The position numbers were made by a program, and so were the translations under genes. A DNA stretch of 64,000 bases from assembly GCF_010367455.1 (NCBI RefSeq), contig NZ_WRPR01000034.1, positions 23,868 to 87,867 of the forward strand. The letters run 5' to 3'. The notes under the pieces are model-generated. The model was not told where the DNA came from. It searched no databases and saw nothing but the letters and a program-made list of their open reading frames with translations. The DNA comes from Candidatus Laterigemmans baculatus. GTDB lineage: Bacteria > Planctomycetota > Planctomycetia > Pirellulales > Pirellulaceae. Positions 8,477 through 16,004 of the stretch are shown in pieces (within the stretch, counting starts at the first letter, position 1; each line of letters opens with the position of its first letter).

Positions 8477-9475
8477 ATGATGACTGTCGTGACAGCCACT
8501 CCGCCGCACGCAGGGCGGCGGAAGTCACCCGCGGGGTTCACCCTCGTGGAGTTGCTCGTGGTGATCGCCATCATCGGGGTGCTTGTCGGCTTGCTCTTGC
8601 CGGCGGTGCAGGCGGCGCGGGAAGCGGCCCGTCGCATTCAGTGCACCAACAACCTCAAGCAGGTGGGGCTGGCGATGCACAACTACCACGACACCTTCCG
8701 CTCGCTTCCGCTGCCGGACGTCGGCGTCTCCTACGGCTCGGCTCCCTGGCTCAGCAGTTGGTCGCTGGCGATCCTCCCGCAACTGGAACAATCGGCCGCC
8801 TTCGATGCGTTCGAACCGAATGCTCCCAACGGCGTCTCGGATCAAGTCAATCAGGATGTGGTGGGGATGCAGTTGTCGGTGTTTCGCTGTCCGACGACCC
8901 CCCGCTCCGGGCTGTTGCAGGGAATTATCGAGGACCAGGTCTCCGCGACCTTCAATCCGAATCTAGTAGCCGGCACGGGCGACTATTTCATTGCTCGCAG
9001 CTACCGCGATCCCGCGTTTACTCCTAGCGAGATCGTCGGCGCGTTGTTCAACGGCTCGACCAGCGTGGACTGGAGCCAACCGGGGGTTCGCTTTAGCAGT
9101 ATCACCGACGGGTTGAGCAACACGATTTTTTGCTTTGAGCGGAGCGGCTTCCCCGACATCCGCAAGCGCGGCAACGTCCAGAAAGATCCCAGCGAGTACG
9201 TCTATCCGTTCGTCGTGGACAACCATTTCAATGGCTGGTGGGCCTCGATCCAACACGACCGGATTCGCAGTTGGACCTACGACGGCACGCAGTACTACGG
9301 TCCGTGCGTGATCAATTGCACCAACGACTGGGGTGGCGCGTATTCATTCCATCCCGGCGGGATGCAGGTCTCATTGGGAGACGGTTCGGTGCGGTTCTTG
9401 GGAGAGACGATCGACAAAGGAACTTTTCGAGCACTCGTAGGCAAAGCCGAAGGGGAAGTGGTGGGCGAGTTCTAG
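8477..9475 (+). CDS. DUF1559 protein with type IV prepilin-like leader
   Basis: A 332-residue planctomycete DUF1559 protein. A short positive leader ends at Gly20 and is followed by FTLVELLVVIAIIG, the prepilin peptidase recognition site and hydrophobic helix of pseudopilins. Next come AAREAARR and CTNNLKQ, diagnostic of this family. The C-terminus has FHPGG and LGDGS, the conserved H...DG signature. It is predicted to be processed by a prepilin peptidase and displayed on or in the cell envelope. Planctomycetes carry dozens of copies, function unresolved. A GGAGG sequence at 8463 sits ahead of the ATG. It leads the run of genes through 15095, though a 56-base gap separates it from the lipoprotein gene. 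Confidence 0.93.
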   Translation: MMTVVTATPPHAGRRKSPAGFTLVELLVVIAIIGVLVGLLLPAVQAAREAARRIQCTNNLKQVGLAMHNYHDTFRSLPLPDVGVSYGSAPWLSSWSLAILPQLEQSAAFDAFEPNAPNGVSDQVNQDVVGMQLSVFRCPTTPRSGLLQGIIEDQVSATFNPNLVAGTGDYFIARSYRDPAFTPSEIVGALFNGSTSVDWSQPGVRFSSITDGLSNTIFCFERSGFPDIRKRGNVQKDPSEYVYPFVVDNHFNGWWASIQHDRIRSWTYDGTQYYGPCVINCTNDWGGAYSFHPGGMQVSLGDGSVRFLGETIDKGTFRALVGKAEGEVVGEF

Positions 9476-9531
9476 CCAAAGACCCGCCCCCCGCCAAAAA
9501 TTGCCACCCGCAGAGTCCAAGAGTGCCAGCC

Positions 9532-10026
9532 ATGGATCCGAAACTGCCGACTACTTTTGCCGCCTGCGCAGCCGCTTGCCTCGCCGCGGCGCTGGCGGGC
9601 TGCGGAGGCCCCGCCGCCTACGATGCCATTCCTACGCATCCCGCCAGCGGGCAGGTCACCGTCAATGGTGTCCCCGCCAAGGGGGCAATCGTCCGGCTCT
9701 ATCCGAAAAGCCCGCAGCCGGGAGCCAAATACCCTTTGATGCCGAGCGGGAAAACCGACGAGGCCGGGGTCTTTCACCTCACCACCTACGAGGATGCCGA
9801 CGGGGCTCCTGCCGGAGCATACACGCTCACGTTGGAATGGCCCGATCCCGCGTGGCGGCCGCCCGGTGGGGGAATGCCCCCGCCTCCTCCCGATCGCTTG
9901 CAGGGGCGGTTTTCCGATCCGGAGCAGTCGCAGTTCGAAGTTCGCATCGTTGAAGGCGAGAACGATATTCAACCGATCGTGTTGGAAGACGTTCCCATTC
10001 TCGAAGGATCGTCGCTGTCAGAATGA
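9532..10026 (+). CDS. Lipoprotein with carboxypeptidase-regulatory-like fold
   Basis: A 164-residue protein with a clear lipoprotein signal: hydrophobic Ala/Leu-rich segment followed by LAGCGG, so Cys at about residue 24 would be lipidated. The mature part contains SGQVTVNGVPAKGAIVRLYP, DEAGVFHLTTY and GAYTLTLEW. This is the pattern of planctomycete transthyretin/carboxypeptidase-regulatory-like lipoproteins that follow DUF1559 genes. A Pro/Gly-rich loop lies near 106-120. The frame is open upstream to 9238, but the lipobox fixes the ATG at 9532. Its stop overlaps the start of the PepSY gene as ATGA, so the two are translationally coupled. Confidence 0.8.
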   Translation: MDPKLPTTFAACAAACLAAALAGCGGPAAYDAIPTHPASGQVTVNGVPAKGAIVRLYPKSPQPGAKYPLMPSGKTDEAGVFHLTTYEDADGAPAGAYTLTLEWPDPAWRPPGGGMPPPPPDRLQGRFSDPEQSQFEVRIVEGENDIQPIVLEDVPILEGSSLSE

Positions 10027-11279
10027 CTCAGCGGCTGCGAAAAAGCTGGGTGACGATCCATCTCTGGCTCGGGCTGAGCCTGGGAGCGTTGTTCGTTCTG
10101 ACGGGGCTCAGCGGTAGTCTGCTGGTTTTCGACCATGCGATCGATGAACGTCTCCATCCTAACTTGCTGCTCGCTGCACGCCGCGAAGCGAACGATCCTC
10201 GACGTCAGGTCCCACAGACTCCGATCTCGCCGGACTGGAGCCGTATCGATGCGGTGCTTGCCGCCGCCGCATTGGCTTATCCCGACCCACTGGCGGCCAA
10301 ATCTTTCATCGAGCCGCCGCGGACTCCCGATGGGGTCTGGACCATCTGGTGTCGCAATAATTACGGCGAGGCAACCGGCTACACCCAAGTCTATGTGGAT
10401 CCCACAACGATTGACGTGACCGGTTGCCGCACGTGGGGTGAGTACTTCGTGAGCTGGATCTACCGGTTGCACGATGAACTGCTGCTGGGTGAGTTTGGGC
10501 GGACGGTCGTGGGCCTGACGGGCCTAGCCCTGATCGTGTCGATCGCCACCGGAATCGTTCTGTGGTGGCCACTCTGGAAGCACAGTTGGAGAGCCGCGTT
10601 TGCCCTCCGCGGTGGCCGGCGGTTCCACTACGATCTGCACAAAACCTTAGGCATTGTCAGCGGGGTCATATTGCTGGTGATCGCTTGCACCGGCGTCTAT
10701 CTCGTCTTCCCAGGATGGGTGAAGCCCGCAGTCCAACTTTTTTCGGCCGAGACGGTTCCCGCCGCTGCGAAGCTCCAGTCGACTCGGCAAGCAGGCCAGG
10801 CTCCGATCTCTGCCGCAGATGCAGCGGAAATCGCCCGAGGAGTCTTTCCCGAGGGAGTGCTGAAACGTCTGCAGTTTCCACCCGATCCTGACGCTACATA
10901 CGTCGCGAGAATCCGGGGCGCGGGCGACGTCCGACACAGTTCCGGGAACAGCCGCGTTTGGATCGATCAGTACAGCGGCGAAGTGCTCGCGGTTCGAGAT
11001 TGGAATCGCCGCACGGCAGCCGATACGTTTTACGCTTGGCAGTTTCCCTTACATAACGGCGAAGCGTTTGGGCTCGTCGGGCGGTGGGTCGTCTTTTTCA
11101 CCGGACTCGTCCCGGCCGTGCTGTACGTCACAGGGTTCGTGCTGTGGTGGCGAAAGCGGCAATCGCGCCAGCGGCAATCGCGCCAGCGGCAATCGCGCCA
11201 GCGGCAATCGCGCCAGCGGCAACTTCGCCAGCGGCAACTTCGCCAGCGGCATCACGGCGGTGCAAGTCGAGGAGTTTGA
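10023..11279 (+). CDS. PepSY-domain transmembrane protein (PiuB-like)
   Basis: A 418-residue PepSY_TM protein. Membrane segments are near residues 15-35 (HLWLGLSLGALF...), 160-185 (VVGLTGLALIVSIATGIVLWW), 205-230 (GIVSGVILLVIACTGVYLVF) and 345-372 (GRWVVFFTGLVPAVLYVTGFVLWW). Conserved His residues lie near the membrane edges (TIHLW, LHKTLG, PLHNG). PepSY_TM proteins are often next to siderophore uptake genes and some act as membrane ferric-siderophore reductases; with the ABC genes downstream I infer iron release or reduction. The C-terminus is a cytoplasmic RQRQS tail made by six 15-bp repeats (11158-11247) and ends two bases before the next gene's GTG. Confidence 0.85.
   Translation: MTQRLRKSWVTIHLWLGLSLGALFVLTGLSGSLLVFDHAIDERLHPNLLLAARREANDPRRQVPQTPISPDWSRIDAVLAAAALAYPDPLAAKSFIEPPRTPDGVWTIWCRNNYGEATGYTQVYVDPTTIDVTGCRTWGEYFVSWIYRLHDELLLGEFGRTVVGLTGLALIVSIATGIVLWWPLWKHSWRAAFALRGGRRFHYDLHKTLGIVSGVILLVIACTGVYLVFPGWVKPAVQLFSAETVPAAAKLQSTRQAGQAPISAADAAEIARGVFPEGVLKRLQFPPDPDATYVARIRGAGDVRHSSGNSRVWIDQYSGEVLAVRDWNRRTAADTFYAWQFPLHNGEAFGLVGRWVVFFTGLVPAVLYVTGFVLWWRKRQSRQRQSRQRQSRQRQSRQRQLRQRQLRQRHHGGASRGV
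11158..11247. repeat. 15-bp tandem repeat, six copies, inside CDS
   Basis: Six perfect-length 15-bp units, four CGGCAATCGCGCCAG followed by two CGGCAACTTCGCCAG, lie in the last 41 codons of the PepSY gene. They keep the frame and encode a Gln/Arg/Ser basic tail. The array lies about 35 bases ahead of the GTG start of the binding-protein gene, so copy-number change would alter both the tail and the spacing to the next start. Confidence 0.9.
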
Positions 11280-11281
11280 AG

Positions 11282-12448
11282 GTGCGCATCAGAGCGGCCG
11301 CTGCAATCCTGTGGGTGTGTCTCCTTGGCATCGGTCTCTGGCAAGCGACGGCTCCAAGCGTCGATTCCGAAACGGTGGGAGAAAGCTATCTCGAGGTTAC
11401 GGATCTAGCGGGACGGAAGGTCGTCCTCCGCCAACCGGTCGAGCGGGTGGTATTGTTGCGGAGCCTCGGCATCTATGAGTTAGCGGCGGTGTTGGGGGAT
11501 GACATCGACGATCGCTTGGTCGGTTGGGACTCCTCGCTCGAGTCGGGCGACCACGACACCTACCAGGCTTTCGTTGAGCGTTTTCCCCGCCTCCAAGAAA
11601 TCCCGGTGTTGGGCGATTCGCTCCGTGACACGGTCAGTGCCGAAGCCGTGCTCGCCTTAAAGCCTGATCTGGTGATCCTGAACACGTATATGCGAGATCG
11701 CCATCACGAAGGCGTCGCCCGGCTGGAGCAAGCTGGCGTTCCGCTCCTTTACTTAGATTTAAGTGATCCATTCGAGGGGCCGCAGGAAAGTGTCTTGCTG
11801 CTGGGGAAAGTGCTGGGAAAGGAAGAGCGAGCACAAGCGATCGCCGGTTGGATCGATCAACACCTGGATGAGGTTTTCAAACGTCTCGAAACCATACAGT
11901 CGCCGGCTCCATCGATTTACTTAGAGGCTGGCACGCAGGGCGCTGGCGAATATGGGAACACGTTTGGCACCGATGGTCACGGCAATGCGGTCAACTGGGG
12001 CAGCGTGCTAAGCCAGCTTCGCTGTCGCAACGTGGCGGCGGAGAGTGTCACCGGCGCGTACGGAATGGGACGGATTCGGCCCGAGTATCTACTGGCGGTG
12101 AATCCCGAGGTCGTGGTGATCACGGGAGCTCACTGGTCCGCCTATCAAGACAGCCTCCGCCTGGGGTATTTCGCCGACGCAGCGGAGTCGCGAGGGCAAT
12201 TACAAAAGTATTTATCGCGCCCGGGATGGAGTGAGCTGGAGGCGGTCAAGCATGATCGCGTGCACGGAATTCATACACGTTTTGGCAGCCATGTCATGAG
12301 TTTTGCCGCCGCTTCGCAGATCGCCAAATGGCTGTATCCAGCCGAGTTTCAGGATTTCGACCCGGAAGCGGACTGGCGTGAATTCCACGAGCGGTTCATG
12401 CCGCTGCAATATGGCGGTACGTGGATGGTCAGCCTGCGAGATGAGTGA
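11282..12448 (+). CDS. ABC transporter iron/siderophore-type substrate-binding protein
   Basis: A cluster A-II periplasmic binding protein (FepB/BtuF/FhuD fold) of 388 residues. The frame is open from 11084, but the upstream part only reads the 15-bp repeats in another frame (AIAPA repeats). The GTG at 11282 follows a GAGGAG site by seven bases and starts a hydrophobic helix at residues 4-22, so I choose it. No lipobox Cys is visible, so it may be membrane-anchored by an uncleaved signal. Family segments include EVTDLAGRKVVL, VERVVLLRS, ALKPDLVI and the C-terminal PGWSELEAVKHDRVH. It would deliver a metal chelate to the following permease and ATPase. It overlaps the permease gene by eight bases. 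Confidence 0.87.
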   Translation: MRIRAAAAILWVCLLGIGLWQATAPSVDSETVGESYLEVTDLAGRKVVLRQPVERVVLLRSLGIYELAAVLGDDIDDRLVGWDSSLESGDHDTYQAFVERFPRLQEIPVLGDSLRDTVSAEAVLALKPDLVILNTYMRDRHHEGVARLEQAGVPLLYLDLSDPFEGPQESVLLLGKVLGKEERAQAIAGWIDQHLDEVFKRLETIQSPAPSIYLEAGTQGAGEYGNTFGTDGHGNAVNWGSVLSQLRCRNVAAESVTGAYGMGRIRPEYLLAVNPEVVVITGAHWSAYQDSLRLGYFADAAESRGQLQKYLSRPGWSELEAVKHDRVHGIHTRFGSHVMSFAAASQIAKWLYPAEFQDFDPEADWREFHERFMPLQYGGTWMVSLRDE

Positions 12449-13511
12449 ATTACGGTACCGTCGCGCGGGGGCTCACGACGCTGTTCGGTCTCATCACCAT
12501 GTTTCGCGTCGGCGGTTGGCGGCCATCGCCTGTATGGTGGTTGTACTGGCCACAACCGTCCTGCTCGATGTACTGACCGGACCCGCCGGGTTAACGCTCT
12601 TCGACGTTCTCGGGACACTCCTGCATCCCGAGGCTGCGGACCCCACGTTGCGAACGATCGTCTGGACCTTTCGCTTGCCGACAGCTCTCATGGCACTCCT
12701 GGTCGGCGCGGCACTGGGTATCGCAGGGGCTGAAATGCAGACCATCTTGAACAATCCCCTCGCCAGTCCCTTCACGTTGGGAGTCTCTGCGGCCGCGAGT
12801 CTCGGTGCGGCACTCGCTATCGTTTTGGGCTCTCTTTCGCAGCTGATCCCAAGCGAATTCCTGATCCCTGTGAACGCGTTTCTCTGGGCTCTCCTCGGCG
12901 CGGCAGCGATCTACGGAATCGGCCGGATCCGAGGTGGATCCACCGAAACCGTAGTAGTTGGCGGAGTGGCGCTGCACTTTCTGTTCAGTTCTGGCGTCGC
13001 GTTTCTTCAGTACGTCGCTTCGGAAGATGCGTTGCAATCGATCGTCTTCTGGATTTTTGGGAGTCTGCAAGGAGCGAGCTGGAGTCGACTTGGCATTTTG
13101 GCAACGGTAGTTGCGTTGGCCATCGCACTTTTGCTGAGCCGGGCCTGGCGCTTGACGGCTCTGCGACTCGGTGACGAACACGCGAGGAGTTTAGGGATCG
13201 AGGTGCAGCGCCTTCGCTTGCAGACTTTAGTCCTCATCTCGGTGCTGACAGCGACCGCAGTCTGCTTTGCTGGAGCGATCGGTTTCATCGGGCTGGTGGC
13301 GCCGCACCTGGCACGGATGGCGGTGGGAGAAGACCAACGATTCTTTTTGCCAATGTCGGCGATCTATGGGGCTCTCCTCGTCTCGGTGGCGGCACTGGTC
13401 AGCAAGGCGGTTCTTCCAGGGACCGTATTTCCCATTGGGATTGCCACGGCCGCAATCGGGGCTCCGTTTTTCGCGGGCGTGGCGCTCCTCAAACGGAGAG
13501 CCTACTGGTGA
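12441..13511 (+). CDS. FecCD-family ABC permease
   Basis: A 356-residue FecCD/BtuC-type inner-membrane permease with about nine to ten membrane segments, the usual size. Diagnostic segments are LRLPTALMALLVGAALGIAGAEMQ-like near residues 75-95 (split here as TFRLPTALMA and GIAGAEMQTILNNPLA), the coupling-helix region DEHARSLG, and the conserved GFIGLVAPHLAR. The ATG at 12441 overlaps the binding-protein stop, and an in-frame upstream extension to 12303 is only the alternative reading of that gene. Substrates of the family are ferric siderophores, haem and cobalamin; iron is most likely here because of the PepSY neighbour. Confidence 0.92.
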   Translation: MSELRYRRAGAHDAVRSHHHVSRRRLAAIACMVVVLATTVLLDVLTGPAGLTLFDVLGTLLHPEAADPTLRTIVWTFRLPTALMALLVGAALGIAGAEMQTILNNPLASPFTLGVSAAASLGAALAIVLGSLSQLIPSEFLIPVNAFLWALLGAAAIYGIGRIRGGSTETVVVGGVALHFLFSSGVAFLQYVASEDALQSIVFWIFGSLQGASWSRLGILATVVALAIALLLSRAWRLTALRLGDEHARSLGIEVQRLRLQTLVLISVLTATAVCFAGAIGFIGLVAPHLARMAVGEDQRFFLPMSAIYGALLVSVAALVSKAVLPGTVFPIGIATAAIGAPFFAGVALLKRRAYW

Positions 13512-14287
13512 TCCTACGGGCGGACAGCATCTCCTTCGGGTACGGTCGGGAGAGCGTTTTGAGAGATATTCAAATCGCGCTCAAGCCGGGGATCACTGCG
13601 ATCATTGGTCCCAATGCGGCTGGCAAGTCCACGCTCCTCAGATGCTTGAGTGGTCTGCTCAAGCCCCAGGGGCAGGTGTGGCTCGATAACCGCGATATCC
13701 GCAGTCTTCCGTCCTCCGTCTTGGCGTCGGCCGTCGCCTATCTTCCTCAAGATTTTTCACCCCGAGCCGTTCTGACGGTATTTGAAACGGTGCTGCTCGG
13801 CCGCTTGCATCGGCTCGGTTTGCGGCTGACGCCGGAGAACACCGGAGCGGTGGAAAGCCTGCTCGAGGAGCTGCACCTGACTGATATCGCTAGCCGCTAT
13901 ATCAACGAACTGAGCGGCGGACAGGCGCAGATGGTGGCTTTGGCGCAGACGCTCGCGCGAGAGCCCCAGATCCTAATGCTCGATGAGCCGACGTCGAATC
14001 TCGATTTGCGTCGCCAGTTTGAAGTCGGCTCCTTGATCCGGGAACTGACCGATGCTCGCGGGCTTAGTACCGCGATCGCCCTCCACGATCTGAGCTTAGC
14101 GGCCCGCTTCGCCGATACAGTCTACGTGCTGCAAGACGGGCGCGTGCATTGCTCGGGTGAACCCACGGCTGTCCTCACCGAGCAGATGATCGCGACGGTC
14201 TACGGCGTTGAATCGCGGGTCTCGGTGGGTGGACTGGGACGGCCGCTGGTCACGATCCTCGGACCTTGCGAGGCCGACCATTCGTGA
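13508..14287 (+). CDS. FecE-type ABC transporter ATP-binding protein
   Basis: A 259-residue ABC ATPase that energises import through the preceding permease. Walker A is GPNAAGKST at about 34-42, the Q-loop is LPQDFSP, the signature is LSGGQAQ, Walker B is ILMLDEPT and the switch His is in ALHDLSLA. The length and the ...VLQDGRVHCSGEP ending are those of the FecE/BtuD/HmuV group. It starts at a GTG overlapping the permease stop by four bases, so binding protein, permease and ATPase form one translationally coupled unit. Confidence 0.95.
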   Translation: MILRADSISFGYGRESVLRDIQIALKPGITAIIGPNAAGKSTLLRCLSGLLKPQGQVWLDNRDIRSLPSSVLASAVAYLPQDFSPRAVLTVFETVLLGRLHRLGLRLTPENTGAVESLLEELHLTDIASRYINELSGGQAQMVALAQTLAREPQILMLDEPTSNLDLRRQFEVGSLIRELTDARGLSTAIALHDLSLAARFADTVYVLQDGRVHCSGEPTAVLTEQMIATVYGVESRVSVGGLGRPLVTILGPCEADHS

Positions 14288-14339
14288 GTTTCAATTTGGC
14301 TCCAGCCCCAAACTCAAAATAGCCTTATTAGGAACAGTG

Positions 14340-15095
14340 ATGGCGCGCGACGAGGAGATGAAGCGTATTTTCCGCGAGGGCTGGTGCAACGAGAGCGTCG
14401 TTTCCCACCGAGTCACCCGCTTCATCGACGGCGAGTTTGGGTTTGGGCCGTCGCGGCTAGCGTGGCGTGAAGCGCTGCGGCAGGCAGCCTCGTCGTGCGA
14501 AGGCCGCCGAGCGCTCGATATGGGGACCGGGCCAGGAACAATCGCCCAGATTTGGGCGGAGTTGGGGTATCAGGTCACCGGAGTCGATTTTTCCCCCACC
14601 ATGTTGACCGCCGCGCGGGCTGTTGCCATGCGGCAGAAGTTGGCGATCCAGTTGGTGGAGGCCGATGTGGAGCGGCCCCCCTTCCCCGCCGCAGCGTTCG
14701 ATCTGGTGTCGAGTCGAGCTGTGCTGTTCACGCTTCCGCACCCGGGCTATGCCGTTGCAAGATGGGTCCAGCTTCTCCGCCCCGGAGGGTTGTTGGTGCT
14801 GATCGGTGAGAACGCGCCGACCGAACAAGAACGGATCGAACGACAATATCGGCCGGCCGCCGGTTGGAGGCCGAGCGAGGAATACCTTGCGGCCCTGGAG
14901 CAGTTGCCACTTCGAGAGCATACCGACTCGGTCGCGCGGGTCGTGATGGAGGCTGCCGGCCTCGAGTCGATTCGCACCATCCCCATGCGGGCGGTCACCG
15001 AAGCGAGACGAGAACACGAAACACTCGAGCCCGAGTACGGTGTTCTGCAGGGAACGCCTTACATCCTGGTCGGCCGCCGTCCCTCGGCAGGCTGA
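14340..15095 (+). CDS. Class I SAM-dependent methyltransferase
   Basis: A 251-residue methyltransferase with motif I ALDMGTGPGT followed by the acidic loop GVDFSP and the post-II segment FDLVSSRAVLF, then LRPGGLLVLIGE. This is the Methyltransf_11 type fold acting in the cytoplasm. The start is the ATG at 14340 behind an AGGA site; the frame is open to 14208 within the ATPase gene but only as a shadow. It follows the transporter by 52 bases on the same strand. Methyltransferases of this type are often found with FecCD transporters, where they may modify the imported chelator, but the substrate is not visible. Confidence 0.85.
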   Translation: MARDEEMKRIFREGWCNESVVSHRVTRFIDGEFGFGPSRLAWREALRQAASSCEGRRALDMGTGPGTIAQIWAELGYQVTGVDFSPTMLTAARAVAMRQKLAIQLVEADVERPPFPAAAFDLVSSRAVLFTLPHPGYAVARWVQLLRPGGLLVLIGENAPTEQERIERQYRPAAGWRPSEEYLAALEQLPLREHTDSVARVVMEAAGLESIRTIPMRAVTEARREHETLEPEYGVLQGTPYILVGRRPSAG

Positions 15096-15211
15096 GCTGG
15101 ATTGCTTAACAGTCACTGGCGGAGCGAGTATCCTTCAGCTGTCCTGTCGGCCTTCTGCCAAGGCTGGCGGTCGTCGATTCACTGCCTTTCCTCCAACTCC
15201 GGTGCTTCACG

Positions 15212-15991
15212 ATGCGCATCTTCTCCGCCCTGCTGCTCGGTCTGCTGGCTTCCACCTCGCTTCAGGCGGAAGTCCGGACGAAGACGGTCAAATACTCCGA
15301 TGGCGACGTGGCTCTCGAAGGCTTCGTGGCATGGGATTCCGAGGCGAGTGAGGATCAGCGACCGGGCGTGTTGGTGGTTCACCAATGGCTGGGACTGACC
15401 GACTACGAGCGAACTCGATGCCGGCAGTTGGCCGAACTGGGGTATGTGGCGTTCGCGCTCGATATCTACGGTGCGGAAGACCGGCCGGCCGACGTGCAGG
15501 AGGCGCGAGAGTTCTCGGGACGCTACAAGCAGGACCGCGAGCTGTATCGTCGCCGGCTCACGCTGGGATTGGAACAGCTTCGCGCTCAGGAGCAGGTGGC
15601 GGACGACCAGATTGCGGCGATCGGTTACTGCTTCGGAGGTACCGGCGTGCTGGAACTAGCCCGCAGCGGAGCGAACATCGACGGCGTGGTCAGCTTTCAC
15701 GGAGGACTCGATTCGCCGTCACCCGAAGATGCTAAGAATATTCAAGCGAAGATCCTCATTCTCCATGGCGCGGACGATCCCTTTGTCCCCGCCGAAGACA
15801 TCCAAGCCATGCTCGCCGCGTTCAATGCGGCTGATGTCGATTGGCAGATGAACATCTATTCCAACGCAGTCCACTCCTTCACCCAGCCGATGGCAGGTGA
15901 CGATCCTTCGCGCGGCGCCGCTTACAACGCCACCGCCGACCAGCGGTCGTGGAAGGCGATGCAGCTTTTCTTCGATGAGCTATTTCAGTAA
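15212..15991 (+). CDS. Exported dienelactone hydrolase family protein
   Basis: A 259-residue alpha/beta hydrolase with an N-terminal signal peptide (MRIFSALLLGLLASTSLQA, cleavage near 19), so likely periplasmic. It has the dienelactone hydrolase triad: nucleophile Cys140 in GYCFGG, Asp188 or 189 in HGADDP and His221 in AVHSFTQ. The Cys nucleophile separates it from ordinary esterases. Other DLH landmarks are VVHQWLGL and ALDIYG. Family members cleave dienelactone in chloroaromatic breakdown, but the exported planctomycete paralogues have no proven substrate. It converges with the giant minus-strand gene with only 13 bases between the stops. Confidence 0.9.
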   Translation: MRIFSALLLGLLASTSLQAEVRTKTVKYSDGDVALEGFVAWDSEASEDQRPGVLVVHQWLGLTDYERTRCRQLAELGYVAFALDIYGAEDRPADVQEAREFSGRYKQDRELYRRRLTLGLEQLRAQEQVADDQIAAIGYCFGGTGVLELARSGANIDGVVSFHGGLDSPSPEDAKNIQAKILILHGADDPFVPAEDIQAMLAAFNAADVDWQMNIYSNAVHSFTQPMAGDDPSRGAAYNATADQRSWKAMQLFFDELFQ

Positions 15992-16004
15992 CGCCCCAGT
16001 GGAG

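Noticed and set aside
11084..11281. N-terminal AIAPA extension of the binding protein
   Set aside because: It only reads the PepSY repeat array in another frame; a GTG with a good ribosome site at 11282 gives a normal signal-like start.
12303..12440. N-terminal extension of the permease
   Set aside because: It is the alternative reading of the end of the binding-protein gene; ATG 12441 fits the overlap and family size.
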